A DNA stretch of 64,000 bases from Dinoroseobacter shibae DFL 12 = DSM 16493 (GCF_000018145.1 NC_009952.1:551001-615000), one strand, 5' to 3'; counted from the first letter of the stretch, positions 50,843 to 61,863 are shown. Notes: generated from the letters alone by a model not told the origin. Translations and numbers: made by a program.

Positions 50843-52387
50843 ATGGCACGAAAGACATCGGGAGCGCTTTTGCCGGGTCTGGACTTGGACCCGAGCGCAG
50901 ATACACCACTGGCCACGCAACTCTACGACTCTCTGCGCTACCACATCTCGGAAGGCACACTTGCTGCAGGGGTGCGCATGCCCTCGACGCGCACGCTTTC
51001 CACAGAGCTTGGGATGTCGCGCACGACCGTGGCTGGCGCCTATGACCAGCTCAAATCTGAGGGCTATCTCACGTCAGAGGAGAAGTCGGGGACGTTCGTT
51101 GCGGATCTCCTACCGGAGAAACTGGCCTGGTCAACGCAGCTTCACTATGCGCGTCCCGACGATCTGCGCCAGCTTGAGCCTGATCTGGCGGCGCGATTTG
51201 ACGACAACCTGCCCAAACAGCGCGAACGCACGAGTCGCACGCTCCCGTTTAACCCCGGCATTCCGGCTGTGTTCGAGTTTCCGTCGCAGACGTGGATCCG
51301 GATCATGCGCCCCATTCTGAGCCAATTGGCGCCGAATGGGATCGCGCGTTGCCCGGCGGAAGGGTCAATCGAGCTGCGTGAGGAGGTTTCGAGGTATTTG
51401 TCTGGAAGCAGGGGTGTGACCTGCTCACCCGAACAGGTGCTGATCATTTCCGGAACACGTCAAGCCCTCACGCTCATCATGATGGCGCTTGCCAACCAGG
51501 GTGATACCGGCTGGGTCGAGGATCCCGGCTACCCGGGCATCTCACGGGTTTACGACCTTTTTCGTGTTGGAACGGTGCCAGTTCCCGTCGATGCACATGG
51601 GCTTGTCGTCGAGGAGGCCATTGAGCGCGCGCCACACTCGAAATTCGCGTATGTCACTCCGGCACGTCAGGCACCCCTTGGACACACAATGTCGATTCGG
51701 CGGCGCATCGAGCTCCTGAACTGGGCTTATGCCTCAGAGGCGTTCATCCTAGAGGACGACTATGACGGCGAGTATCGGTTCGGAGGTCACCCGGCCCCAT
51801 CGCTTCAGAGCCTCGACCCTGAAGGGCGGGTGTTTTATTTCGGCACTTTTTCAAAGACCGTTCTCCCGTCCCTGGGACTTGGTTACCTCGTGGTGCCCAC
51901 TCGATATGTCGATGTCTTCAGGAACCTGTTGGACGCGATCACCCGTCCGCCCAGCCTGGCCACCCAACTCACCATGGCAGAGTTCATGGCCAGCGGACTA
52001 TTCGAAGCGCATATCCGCAAGATGCGCACACTATATCTGAGCCGCCAAAATGCGCTGAGCGCCGTGTTGCGCAAGTCGATGCCCGACCTGTTGGAGAGCA
52101 AGATATTGAACGCCGGGCTACATCTGATCGGCTATTTGCCCAAGGGCTACGACGATGCAAAGGTTGCGCGCCGGGCCAAGGATCTGGGGCTTCTTCCGCG
52201 TCCGCTGTCTGATTACGTACACAAGGAGCGACTCCCGCCCGGACTGCTGATCGGTTTTTCCAACATCAAGGAAGAGGCGATGGCGCGTACTGTCCGTGTC
52301 CTGCGTCGCGCTATTGAAGATTGCCAGCCCGAAACGGGTCATGCTCCGGCAAGTCGGTCACCAACATATGCCCGGGGCGGTGGGTGA
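50843..52387 (+). CDS. MocR/PdxR-type regulator (GntR HTH fused to aminotransferase domain)
   Basis: 514 residues from the ATG at 50843, preceded by ATGGAGGCGATC. An N-terminal GntR winged helix (TQLYDSLRYHISEGTLAAGV, MPSTRTLSTELGMSRTTVAG; about 24-75) is joined to a fold-type I aminotransferase domain. In the latter, the PLP lysine is Lys338 in GTFSKTVLPSLGLGY, and EDDYDGEYRF contributes the ring-binding Asp. It probably controls the divergent TRAP operon in response to an amine- or PLP-linked ligand. Its 3' end overlaps the convergent hydro-lyase gene by 77 bases. Confidence 0.88.
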   Translation: MARKTSGALLPGLDLDPSADTPLATQLYDSLRYHISEGTLAAGVRMPSTRTLSTELGMSRTTVAGAYDQLKSEGYLTSEEKSGTFVADLLPEKLAWSTQLHYARPDDLRQLEPDLAARFDDNLPKQRERTSRTLPFNPGIPAVFEFPSQTWIRIMRPILSQLAPNGIARCPAEGSIELREEVSRYLSGSRGVTCSPEQVLIISGTRQALTLIMMALANQGDTGWVEDPGYPGISRVYDLFRVGTVPVPVDAHGLVVEEAIERAPHSKFAYVTPARQAPLGHTMSIRRRIELLNWAYASEAFILEDDYDGEYRFGGHPAPSLQSLDPEGRVFYFGTFSKTVLPSLGLGYLVVPTRYVDVFRNLLDAITRPPSLATQLTMAEFMASGLFEAHIRKMRTLYLSRQNALSAVLRKSMPDLLESKILNAGLHLIGYLPKGYDDAKVARRAKDLGLLPRPLSDYVHKERLPPGLLIGFSNIKEEAMARTVRVLRRAIEDCQPETGHAPASRSPTYARGGG

Positions 52388-53093
52388 TGCATAGTGACAG
52401 TTCCGCCTCTTCCAGCGCAGCCTGAGGCGTGACCCCGCAAGCCCAAAACACAGGCACACCGCCATCCCGCGTTTCCGAGGTGTCTCCCCAATCGGGCTGA
52501 TCCAAATCCTCGATGCCAAGCACCTTTGGATCGCCTGAATGAATTGGAGCGCCACGTGCCCAGGGGAACTGCGCGCTGATATCGTGCGCTTTGGCGACCT
52601 TCGCGGCCGGGATAGGACGCATGCTGACCACCAATGGGCCCGCGAACGGACCGGCAGAGCGGGTTTCACGGTTTGTTTGGTACATTGGGACCGTTGTGTT
52701 GGTTGCGATGTTGCGAACAGGGATTCCGGCCCGCAAGAGCGCATGCTCGAAGGTAAATGAGAAACCAAGCGCGAAGGTCACCAGGTCGTCGCTCCAGTCG
52801 TTCAAGAGGTCTGGAACAGTTCGTGACAGCACGCCATTCTCGTAGATGTTGTATGCCGGTACATCGCGCCGGACATCAAGACCGGTACCAAGCTCTGTCC
52901 AGTCTGTCTGTCCTGGGGTCGTGAGTAAGATCAACGGGCAAGGCCGCGGATTAAGAGCGCAATATTCGCCAAAGGCTTGCGCGTGCGAGGCTGGCAAAAC
53001 GACTAGATTGACTTGTAGGCAACCTGGCGCCAGCCCGGCCGTATGGCCTTGATGCTGCCCACTGCGGATTTCGGCGGGCACGGAGCTATGCAT
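52311..53093 (-). CDS. Putative hydro-lyase (DUF1445 / D-glutamate cyclase-like family)
   Basis: 260 residues from the ATG at 53093, overlapping the NIPSNAP stop; a GTG at 53102 adds three residues. Family features: GHTAGLAPGCLQVNLVVLPA (about 16-35), LNPRPCPLILLTTPGQ, VPAYNIYENGVL, and near the end VFWACGVTPQAALEE and CITHRPGHMLVTDLP. Members act on small acids; one relative is a D-glutamate cyclase, others are only putative hydro-lyases. It is paired with the NIPSNAP gene and convergent with the MocR gene. Confidence 0.85.
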   Translation of the reverse strand: MHSSVPAEIRSGQHQGHTAGLAPGCLQVNLVVLPASHAQAFGEYCALNPRPCPLILLTTPGQTDWTELGTGLDVRRDVPAYNIYENGVLSRTVPDLLNDWSDDLVTFALGFSFTFEHALLRAGIPVRNIATNTTVPMYQTNRETRSAGPFAGPLVVSMRPIPAAKVAKAHDISAQFPWARGAPIHSGDPKVLGIEDLDQPDWGDTSETRDGGVPVFWACGVTPQAALEEAELSLCITHRPGHMLVTDLPEHDPFRAGNLQ

Positions 53094-53418
53094 CGGATTC
53101 ACTGAGATAATCCGGGCAAAAGGATGCCGGTTTCAAAATCTCGTTGTTTTGCGCGATCTGCAAAGGTTGGACCTTCGCAAGATAGGACAACCAACGCTGA
53201 TCCGCACCTAGTCGCGCACGGCGCGCGTCCCGATCGGCGAGGTCACGATACGCCCAGAGGTGCACAATCTGGTGAAGTGTACCGATCTCGGTTGAAAAAT
53301 ATCCAACAAGCCGACCGAGAATAGGCTGCTGAATTGCAAACCCCTCCTTCTCGTATTGTTGAAGGTACTCGGGCACCTTACCAGTCTTCAAAGTATATCT
53401 GCGCTGTTCTACTATCAT
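53086..53418 (-). CDS. NIPSNAP family protein
   Basis: 110 residues from the ATG at 53418, after GGAGGTGGCAT. It starts MIVEQRRYTLKTGKVPEYLQ and contains IGTLHQIVHLWAYRDLADRD, the two hallmark strips of the NIPSNAP ferredoxin-like fold. These small proteins often accompany degradation genes for aromatic or lactone-type compounds and may bind ligand or act as isomerases. The open frame continues upstream to 53646, but that part has no family similarity. Confidence 0.85.
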   Translation of the reverse strand: MIVEQRRYTLKTGKVPEYLQQYEKEGFAIQQPILGRLVGYFSTEIGTLHQIVHLWAYRDLADRDARRARLGADQRWLSYLAKVQPLQIAQNNEILKPASFCPDYLSESDA

Positions 53419-54139
53419 ATGCCACCTCCGAGCCCAGCCTAATCCGCCAAATAGCGTGATGAGTAGCGCGATGAGGTTCTGGTAGAGAAGAGCGGTGTTT
53501 TCTGGCTTGGTCGGGAAAACAAACAGTTTCTCGAAGGGAGAAACCGAAGTCCCGAAAACCAGCAGCAAGGCGTACTTACTAATGGCGGCCCGAAATCGTG
53601 TGATCGGAGCATGAACACTGCCTGCACACACTTCCTTGCAGGCCACTCAAACTATGCTTCGATCGCTTTCATACATCACGGGACATACCCTCCAAGCTCT
53701 CTGAATGGCGGCTTTGTCTGCTTTGCAGGCATCGGCACAACCTGCAGCATTCGGTGGTTTGGGCTCCAAGCCGGCCTCGGATGCAGCGCGGCATCTGAGG
53801 GCCTGACCGCCTCCGCCAAGGGCGCACACGGCCCTTAGCCGAGATACGTAACGCATGCGGCGAATGTTGGACCTCCCCCCTTGTCACGCAACCGTGCGAG
53901 GGCGGGATTTGGCGGCGGGCGGTTTGTCGGGGTTGGGGGCTTGTCACGTAAGTCCGCGATGGCACGAGTTTACGCCGTTAACTACGTTCAGGATCACAAG
54001 GCGGGAACACCCGGTGCTTCAGGCCTCCATCCTCCGTGGTTCGCATTTTCTGTGCGGAGACACCCGGAGACAGCGATCCAGCCCGTGCGTGCGGGGATGT
54101 GAGCGCGGTGGAGTGTCACCACTCACGAGGCCGGGGATA
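53419..54139. other. Gene-free region at the right edge of the accessory block
   Basis: About 720 bases without a credible gene. It contains an imperfect 24-bp direct repeat beginning CTTGTCACG at 53880 and again at 53940 (60 bases apart), and a G-rich stretch between them. The regulatory sequence for the NIPSNAP/hydro-lyase pair must lie at its left end. No tRNA, integrase or transposase remnant was recognised. Confidence 0.5.
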
Positions 54140-54170
54140 GCTCTGCTCGCGCGGATCGCGCGGGCAGAGC
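54140..54170. terminator. Strong hairpin 13 bases beyond the MBL gene stop
   Basis: A 14-bp stem with a single G-U type mismatch, GCTCTGCTCGCGCG / CGCGCGGGCAGAGC, and a GAT loop. On the forward strand it is followed by GCTTTGTTT; on the reverse strand there is no U-run. It probably ends the reverse-strand MBL transcript and may insulate both sides. Confidence 0.6.
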
Positions 54171-54183
54171 GCTTTGTTTCGGA

Positions 54184-55101
54184 TCAGAGCAGCAGCTGGT
54201 AGCTGTGCGGCACGTAGCGGAAGCCGTCGCCGCGGGTTTCCACGAAGCCGATGCCGGGGAAGGGCATGTGGTAGCCGATCATCGGGATACGCTCGTCGGC
54301 GATCTGCCCCAGAACGGCCCGGCGGGCGTCGGCGGCGGCGGCCTTGTCCATGTCGAACCGCACTTCCCAATCCGGGCGCTCCAGCGACCAGATGGGGTGG
54401 TTCGCGAGATCCGCGATCAGCATGATGGCCTGACCCTCGCTCTCGATGCGGTAGGTCATGTGGCCCGGCGTGTGCCCGAAGGCCGCGAGGGCGGTGATGC
54501 CGCTGGCCGGGCTGCCACCGTCCTCGAGGAAGGTGAAGCGGTCGTTCAGCGGTGCCACGTTGGTGTCGAACCGCTCGTTGCCGGCGCTGGACCAGTGGTT
54601 GTGCTCGGCCGCGCCGGTGACATAGCGGGCATTGGCGAATGTCGGATCGTCACCGGACATCAGCCCGCCGATATGGTCGCCATGCATATGCGTCAGCACC
54701 ACCACGTCCACCTGGTCCGGCGTGTAGCCTGCGGCGCCGAGGGCCGAGGTGATACCCTCGGGGTTCAGGCCGGTGTCGAACAGGACCAGTTCGCTGCCGG
54801 TGTTCACCACCGTGGGGGTGAAGAAGAACTGCGCGCGGTCCGCGGGGATGAAGTTCTCGGCGCTGACGGCGGCGAATTCTTCGGGCGGCACGTTCATGCC
54901 GAAGATGGTCTGGATCTCGTCGCGCACGGCCGATCCGGCCAGCAGGGTTGTCACCTCGAACGCGCCCAGCGGGACGCGGTTGTGCGTGGGCGTGGTGGCG
55001 CCTTTCATCTCGGGGGTTGCGAGGCTGGGCCCGGCTGCGGCGGCGGCGAGGGGGAATGCCGCGCTCGCGGCGAGGGCCTGGCGGCGGGTGAAGGTGGTCA
55101 T
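54184..55101 (-). CDS. Tat-exported metallo-beta-lactamase fold hydrolase
   Basis: 305 residues from the ATG at 55101, after AAGGAGGACACAG. A twin-arginine signal is present (TFTRRQALAASAAFPLAAAA). The zinc site is complete: THMHGDHIGGL (HxHxDH, about 140-150), a later His in AFGHTPGHMTYR, and Asp in MLIADLANH. It is predicted periplasmic and resembles AHL-lactonase-like or general MBL hydrolases, but the substrate cannot be inferred. A single-gene transcript, ending at a strong hairpin. Confidence 0.87.
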   Translation of the reverse strand: MTTFTRRQALAASAAFPLAAAAAGPSLATPEMKGATTPTHNRVPLGAFEVTTLLAGSAVRDEIQTIFGMNVPPEEFAAVSAENFIPADRAQFFFTPTVVNTGSELVLFDTGLNPEGITSALGAAGYTPDQVDVVVLTHMHGDHIGGLMSGDDPTFANARYVTGAAEHNHWSSAGNERFDTNVAPLNDRFTFLEDGGSPASGITALAAFGHTPGHMTYRIESEGQAIMLIADLANHPIWSLERPDWEVRFDMDKAAAADARRAVLGQIADERIPMIGYHMPFPGIGFVETRGDGFRYVPHSYQLLL

Positions 55102-55283
55102 CTGTGTCCTCCTTGAGTGATACCGGGAAGCTAGGACGCGCGCTTGGGCGGACCAGCCTGCCAATCGCGGATTTGGGTGACCGGGGCGGGTGTCGCTAAC
55201 GTGTCGTTTACCCGCGGCGCCTTAGTGCTATCGTGCTGGGGGAACGGGCGCGGTTGCGCAGCGTGTTCGAAGGAGACGAATTC

Positions 55284-56171
55284 ATGGAAGACGTGCTGTT
55301 GACCCTGTTGGGGGACAACCTGGTGATTGTCCTGCTGGCGGGGGTGATCCTGCTGAGCCTGTTTCTGGGCATCCGCATCGTGCCGCAGTCGGAAAAACAC
55401 GTGGTGGAGCGGTTCGGCCGGTTGCGGTCGGTGCTGGGCCCGGGGATCAACTTCATCATCCCGTTTCTGGACCGGGTGGCGCACAAGGTGTCGATCCTGG
55501 AGCGGCAGTTGCCCACGGCGAGCCAGGACGCGATCACCAGCGACAACGTGCTGGTGCAGGTGGAGACCAGCGTCTTCTATCGCATCCTGGAGCCGGAGCG
55601 CACGGTCTATCGGATCCGCGACGTGGACGCGGCCATCGCGACCACCGTGGCCGGGATCGTGCGGGCGGAGATCGGCAAGATGGAACTGGACGAGGTGCAA
55701 TCCAACCGCAGCCAGCTGATCCAGCAGATCAAGGTGCTGGTCGAGGATGCGGTGGACGATTGGGGGATCGAGGTGACGCGGGCCGAGATCCTCGATGTCA
55801 ATCTCGACCAGGCGACCCGGGATGCGATGTTGCAGCAGCTCAACGCGGAGCGCGCGCGCCGGGCCGCGGTGACCGAGGCCGAAGGGCAGAAACGAGCGGT
55901 GGAGTTGGCGGCCGACGCGGAGCTTTACGCGGCGGAGCAGGAGGCAAAGGCCCGTCGCGTTCTGGCCGATGCCGAAGCCTATGCCACCAGCGCAGTGGCC
56001 CGGGCGATTCAGGATAACGGTCTGGAGGCGGCGCAATACCAGGTCGCCCTCAAGCAGGTGGAGGCCCTGACCACCGTGGGCGGCAGCGCGGGCAGCCAGA
56101 CGATTCTCGTTCCGGCCGACGCTGTTGCGGCCTTCGGGGATGCGTTCAAGATGCTCCGGGGGCGCGGCTGA
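55284..56171 (+). CDS. SPFH/Band 7 (stomatin-like, QmcA) membrane protein
   Basis: 295 residues from the ATG at 55284, after GAAGGAGACGAATTC. One N-terminal membrane helix (about 11-32) is followed by an SPFH domain: SEKHVVERFGRLRSVLGPGI, then LPTASQDAITSDNVLVQVET, then RDAMLQQLNAERARRAAVTE. A long helical region with AEAYATSAVARAIQ follows. It assembles large membrane-bound cages that organise lipid domains or control FtsH-type proteases. The stop codon overlaps the NfeD gene start, a standard pairing. Confidence 0.92.
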   Translation: MEDVLLTLLGDNLVIVLLAGVILLSLFLGIRIVPQSEKHVVERFGRLRSVLGPGINFIIPFLDRVAHKVSILERQLPTASQDAITSDNVLVQVETSVFYRILEPERTVYRIRDVDAAIATTVAGIVRAEIGKMELDEVQSNRSQLIQQIKVLVEDAVDDWGIEVTRAEILDVNLDQATRDAMLQQLNAERARRAAVTEAEGQKRAVELAADAELYAAEQEAKARRVLADAEAYATSAVARAIQDNGLEAAQYQVALKQVEALTTVGGSAGSQTILVPADAVAAFGDAFKMLRGRG

Positions 56172-56452
56172 TGCTGACCCAGGCCTGGGTCTGGCTGGTC
56201 GCGGCCCTGGTGCTCGCCGCGCTGGAGATCGTGGTGCCGGCTTACGTGTTTCTCGGGTTCGCCATCGGGGCGGCGGCAACCGGCGGGCTGATCTGGGTTC
56301 TGGGGCCGGAGGCCGGGCTGACGCAGTCGGTGCCGCTGTTGCTGCTGGCCTTCGCGGTGCTGTCGCTGGTGGCCTGGCTTGCCCTGCGGCAGGTGCTGGG
56401 CGTGCGCCAGGGGCAGGTCAAGACCTTTGACCGGGACATCAACGACGACTGA
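56171..56452 (+). CDS. NfeD family membrane protein (short form)
   Basis: 93 residues, ATG sharing a base with the previous stop. Two to three hydrophobic segments (about 7-23, 26-45, 52-70), then a short soluble tail (VRQGQVKTFDRDINDD). It is the short NfeD form that accompanies stomatin-like proteins; the C-terminal OB-fold domain of longer NfeDs is essentially missing or reduced to the tail. It probably works as the partner of the SPFH protein. Confidence 0.85.
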   Translation: MLTQAWVWLVAALVLAALEIVVPAYVFLGFAIGAAATGGLIWVLGPEAGLTQSVPLLLLAFAVLSLVAWLALRQVLGVRQGQVKTFDRDINDD

Positions 56453-56473
56453 GCCTTGCCGGGGCAGGCTGCC

Positions 56474-57172
56474 TCAGCGGGGCAGCGCGTCGCGGATGGC
56501 GCGGGCGGCCGCGGCGGGATCGGGCGCTTGCCAGATCGGGCGCCCGACCACGATGTGATCGGCGCCGTCCGAGATCGCCTGCGCCGGGGTTGCGACCCGC
56601 TTCTGATCGCCAAGGGCGGCCCCCGCGGGGCGCACCCCGGGCGTCACGATGAGCCGCCCGGTCGCTTCGGGCAGGGCGCGGATCATGGCGGCCTCCTGCG
56701 GGGAGGCGATCACGCCGTCCGCGCCCGCCGCGAAGGCGCGCCCGGCCCGCTCGGCCACCAGGTCGGGGAGCGTCCCCGCCTTGATCAGGCCCGCATCGAG
56801 ATCCTGCCGGTCGAGCGAGGTCAGCACCGTCACCGCGAGGATCTTCATGTTCGAGCCTGACGCCCCCTCCTTGGCGGCCCGAACCACATGGGGATCGCCG
56901 TGCACGGTCAGGAAATCGAGGTCGAACTGTGCCAGTCCGCGCACCGCCGCCTCGACCGTGGCGCCGATATCGAAGAGCTTCATGTCCAGGAAGATGCGTT
57001 TGCCGTGATCGGTCTTCAGCTCGTTGGCCAGGGCCAGCCCGCCGCCGGTCAGCATCCCCAGTCCGATCTTGTAGAAACCGACCGCATCCCCAAGCGTCGC
57101 GGCCAGGTCAAGCCCGGCCAGCGCATTCGGCACATCCAGCGCCACGATCAATCGATCATCCGAGGTCGGCAT
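56474..57172 (-). CDS. pyrF: Orotidine 5'-phosphate decarboxylase
   Basis: 232 residues. It makes UMP, the last step of de novo pyrimidine synthesis. The active-site array is visible: VALDVPNA (about 10-17), IFLDMKLFDIGATVEAA (Asp-Lys-Asp, about 59-75), VTPGVRPAG, and HIVVGRPIWQAPDPA near the end. The normal DxKLHDIPNT motif reads DMKLFDIGAT, a common variant. It is convergent with nfeD. Confidence 0.94.
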   Translation of the reverse strand: MPTSDDRLIVALDVPNALAGLDLAATLGDAVGFYKIGLGMLTGGGLALANELKTDHGKRIFLDMKLFDIGATVEAAVRGLAQFDLDFLTVHGDPHVVRAAKEGASGSNMKILAVTVLTSLDRQDLDAGLIKAGTLPDLVAERAGRAFAAGADGVIASPQEAAMIRALPEATGRLIVTPGVRPAGAALGDQKRVATPAQAISDGADHIVVGRPIWQAPDPAAAARAIRDALPR

Positions 57173-57283
57173 GCGAGGTCTCCGTCATCTGTCCCGGCAC
57201 GTCCCTGCCAGAGCGTCGGATCACCCGCAAGCGGAACCAGTGTCCGGCCCATGCGTTCATCGTAAAACGAAGAGGGTATATCC

Positions 57284-57697
57284 ATGATCTCAGAGAAAAT
57301 TGCCGAAATTTCACCCCGTGCGCCCGAAACGAGATGCGCGGAGGCTTTCACGCTTGGAACCATTCTGGCCTGCTTGCTGGTGACGGCGGGGCATGCCGAT
57401 GACCACGGCGACATCTTGCCGGAGGATGGTGCCGCGGGCGTGGAGCAGCGCTTGTCGGGTGCGGGGACCAATCCTGACGGTGTTGTCGACGAAAAGCAGG
57501 AGGGGCTGTTCAACCAGACCGATACCGACGACTTCATCGACAACTCCGCCGCGACCGACACCACTTCGCCGCTTCTGGAAACGCCGGAGGCCGGACCGGA
57601 CCCGGCCACATCTGCGCGCGATCTGGAGCCCCCGGTGGAGAACGAGGATTTCGAGGCCATCGACCGGGCGTTGCAGCCGGAGAACCAGGATGGATAA
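57284..57697 (+). CDS. Acidic exported protein of unknown function
   Basis: 137 residues from the ATG at 57284. A hydrophobic signal-like stretch (AFTLGTILACLLVTAGHA, about 21-38) is followed by a very acidic, low-complexity mature part rich in Asp, Glu, Pro and Thr, probably unstructured. I recognise no family. It overlaps the next small gene by 8 bases, so the two are coupled and may act together at the cell envelope. Confidence 0.6.
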   Translation: MISEKIAEISPRAPETRCAEAFTLGTILACLLVTAGHADDHGDILPEDGAAGVEQRLSGAGTNPDGVVDEKQEGLFNQTDTDDFIDNSAATDTTSPLLETPEAGPDPATSARDLEPPVENEDFEAIDRALQPENQDG

Positions 57698-57890
57698 CGC
57701 CCGACGGGAAACATCGGTGCAGGAGCGCAAACGCCGGGCCGCGCGGCCGTGGCTCTTCGCGCTCATTCCACTGGGGTTCGTCGCCTTCGTGGGGATTTTG
57801 ATCTGGCTCGGTCGACCCACGGGCGGTCCGACCGAAATGCCGGATCCCGCGATCGTGGATCCCGAGGTTCTGCTTGAGACGGACGAATAA
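57690..57890 (+). CDS. Small single-pass membrane protein
   Basis: 66 residues from the ATG at 57690, overlapping the previous gene. A basic N-terminus (RRETSVQERKRRAARP) leads into one membrane helix (WLFALIPLGFVAFVGILIWL, about 21-40), then an acidic, Pro-rich tail expected outside the membrane. I recognise no family. Its position between an acidic exported protein and clpB, in one direction, suggests co-transcription with the former. Confidence 0.6.
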   Translation: MDNARRETSVQERKRRAARPWLFALIPLGFVAFVGILIWLGRPTGGPTEMPDPAIVDPEVLLETDE

Positions 57891-57962
57891 TCCCCTTGGC
57901 GTGGCGCGGTGCAGGGCCTCGCGTCGGACCCGATCCAGACGGTCGATATTCTGCCCTGTTGC

Positions 57963-57993
57963 TCTTGCGCAACGGCGAGAAGGCTCCCATCTT
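57963..57993 (+). promoter_or_regulatory. Candidate heat-shock (RpoH-type) promoter of clpB
   Basis: CTTGCG, a 17-base spacer, then CCCATCTT, resembling the CTTG/CCCAT layout of RpoH promoters. It lies about 77 bases before clpB, which is normally RpoH-controlled. The match is partial and made by eye. Confidence 0.35.
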
Positions 57994-58069
57994 TCCTGTT
58001 GAGGCTTGCAAGAGATGTGCCGCCAGGCGGGCATCTCGGCAGACAAGCGCTTGGATAAAGGAGAGACCG

Positions 58070-60685
<2,616 letters not shown>

Positions 60686-60698
60686 GGCCAGCCCACCG

Positions 60699-60725
60699 AA
60701 GGGCCCCGTGCGCGCGGGGCCCTTT
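60699..60725 (+). terminator. Intrinsic terminator of clpB
   Basis: Perfect 10-bp stem AAGGGCCCCG / CGGGGCCCTT with a six-base loop, ending in TTT, 14 bases after the clpB stop. Confidence 0.75.
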
Positions 60726-60795
60726 CGCGTTGCAATCGGCACATGCACGCGTCTCTATGCGGTCAGGGAAAGCTATCCACACCATGGAGGACCGC

Positions 60796-61320
60796 ATGAA
60801 AGTCACCACACTCACCCTCGCCGCGACCTTCGCCGCGCTGACGGGTTTCGCCAGCGCCGACACCGATGTGCTGCCCGCGCCGGGCACCACCTTCACCCCT
60901 TACGGAAGCGTCGAGGGCTGGAACATCTTCGTGAACGACGCGCGCAAGACCTGCATGATCGAGAAGGTCGATGCAGAGGAAACCGTGGTCCAGATGGGGC
61001 TCACGGCGGATCGCGGCTTTGGCTATCTCGGGGTGTTCACGAAGCGGGATATCGGTCTCGATGAAGGCGACGAACCGGTCGCGGTGCTGATCGGCGAGAA
61101 CGTCTACATGGGCTCGGCTCGGCGGATCACCGGGGGGCTGCGCGATGGCTACACCGGCGGGTACATCATTTCCGACGATCCGCAATTCGTCGAAGACGTG
61201 CAGCAGCAATATTCGATGATGGTGCTGCCGGAGACCGATTTCGCCTTCGTGGTGAACCTCGCGGGCACCAAGAAGGCGATCGAGGCCGCGCGGGCCTGCA
61301 ACGCCGCCCAGCTGAACTGA
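60796..61320 (+). CDS. Periplasmic protein of unknown function, Rhodobacterales-type
   Basis: 174 residues from the ATG at 60796, after ATGGAGGACCGC. A signal peptide is visible (MKVTTLTLAATFAALTGFASA). The mature protein has a central motif GSVEGWNIFVNDARKTCMIE (about 40-59) and later GGYIISDDPQFVEDVQQQYS, ending AARACNAAQLN. The two Cys may form a disulfide. I recall similar conserved hypotheticals in Rhodobacterales, loosely like the IalB family, but no function is known. A terminator follows. Confidence 0.75.
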   Translation: MKVTTLTLAATFAALTGFASADTDVLPAPGTTFTPYGSVEGWNIFVNDARKTCMIEKVDAEETVVQMGLTADRGFGYLGVFTKRDIGLDEGDEPVAVLIGENVYMGSARRITGGLRDGYTGGYIISDDPQFVEDVQQQYSMMVLPETDFAFVVNLAGTKKAIEAARACNAAQLN

Positions 61321-61342
61321 CACGGGTTTGCCGCGCATGCCG

Positions 61343-61367
61343 GGGCGCGCTTCGGCGCGCCCTTTTT
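61343..61367 (+). terminator. Intrinsic terminator with a TTCG tetraloop
   Basis: Perfect 8-bp stem GGGCGCGC / GCGCGCCC closed by the stable tetraloop TTCG and followed by TTTTT, 22 bases after the preceding stop. Confidence 0.9.
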
Positions 61368-61521
61368 CGTTGCTCCCGCAGGGTCGTGTCCCACGTGGGT
61401 TGGTGACGGTCCTTCGCCCTGTCGGCGGTCGGGTTTTTCCGGACCCCGCGCGGTCGTAACGTTTTGCTGACGAAGATCGTGCAGCCTGCACAGGCAGGGC
61501 GCAGATCCGAGGAGACGTTGC

Positions 61522-61863
61522 ATGACCCCACTGGTTGCTTTCGTGTTGTTGCTGGCCGCCCCCCGCGGCGATGTTTACGTGGCCGATGCCAGGACCATTG
61601 TGATGTCCGGAACCGCGGTGCGCCTCGAAGGCATTGCCGTCCCCCCCGCGCAGAGTGAGCAGGGCGCGGCCGCAGCCGAGATGCTCCGCAGGCTCGTTGC
61701 CGACAAGCTGGTGACCTGCCGGATGGAGGGGGCGGCGATCGGGGGCTTCACGACAGGGGCATGTCGCGCGGATGGCGAAGATCTCGCCATGGCCCTGGTC
61801 GCGTCGGGACATGCAAGGGAGTGTTCGGGGTCGGGCGCGCCCCCGGACTGTCGTGCGCGCTAG
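61522..61863 (+). CDS. Degenerate thermonuclease (SNase)-like exported protein
   Basis: 113 residues, ATG at 61522 after GAGGAGACGTTGC. A short hydrophobic start (TPLVAFVLLLAAPRG) is probably a signal. The remainder follows the staphylococcal-nuclease fold: DVYVADARTIVMSGTAVRLE, then AAEMLRRLVADKLVTCRMEG, then CRADGEDLAMALVASGHARE. Key catalytic positions appear lost: the usual DGDT reads DART, and GIDAPE reads GIAVPP. A binding or structural role is likelier than nuclease activity. Its stop overlaps the convergent SDR by 4 bases. Confidence 0.7.
   Translation: MTPLVAFVLLLAAPRGDVYVADARTIVMSGTAVRLEGIAVPPAQSEQGAAAAEMLRRLVADKLVTCRMEGAAIGGFTTGACRADGEDLAMALVASGHARECSGSGAPPDCRAR

Noticed and set aside
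53419..53646. N-terminal extension of the NIPSNAP frame
   Set aside because: It has hydrophobic content unrelated to the family; the ATG at 53418 has a clear GGAGG site and begins the conserved domain.
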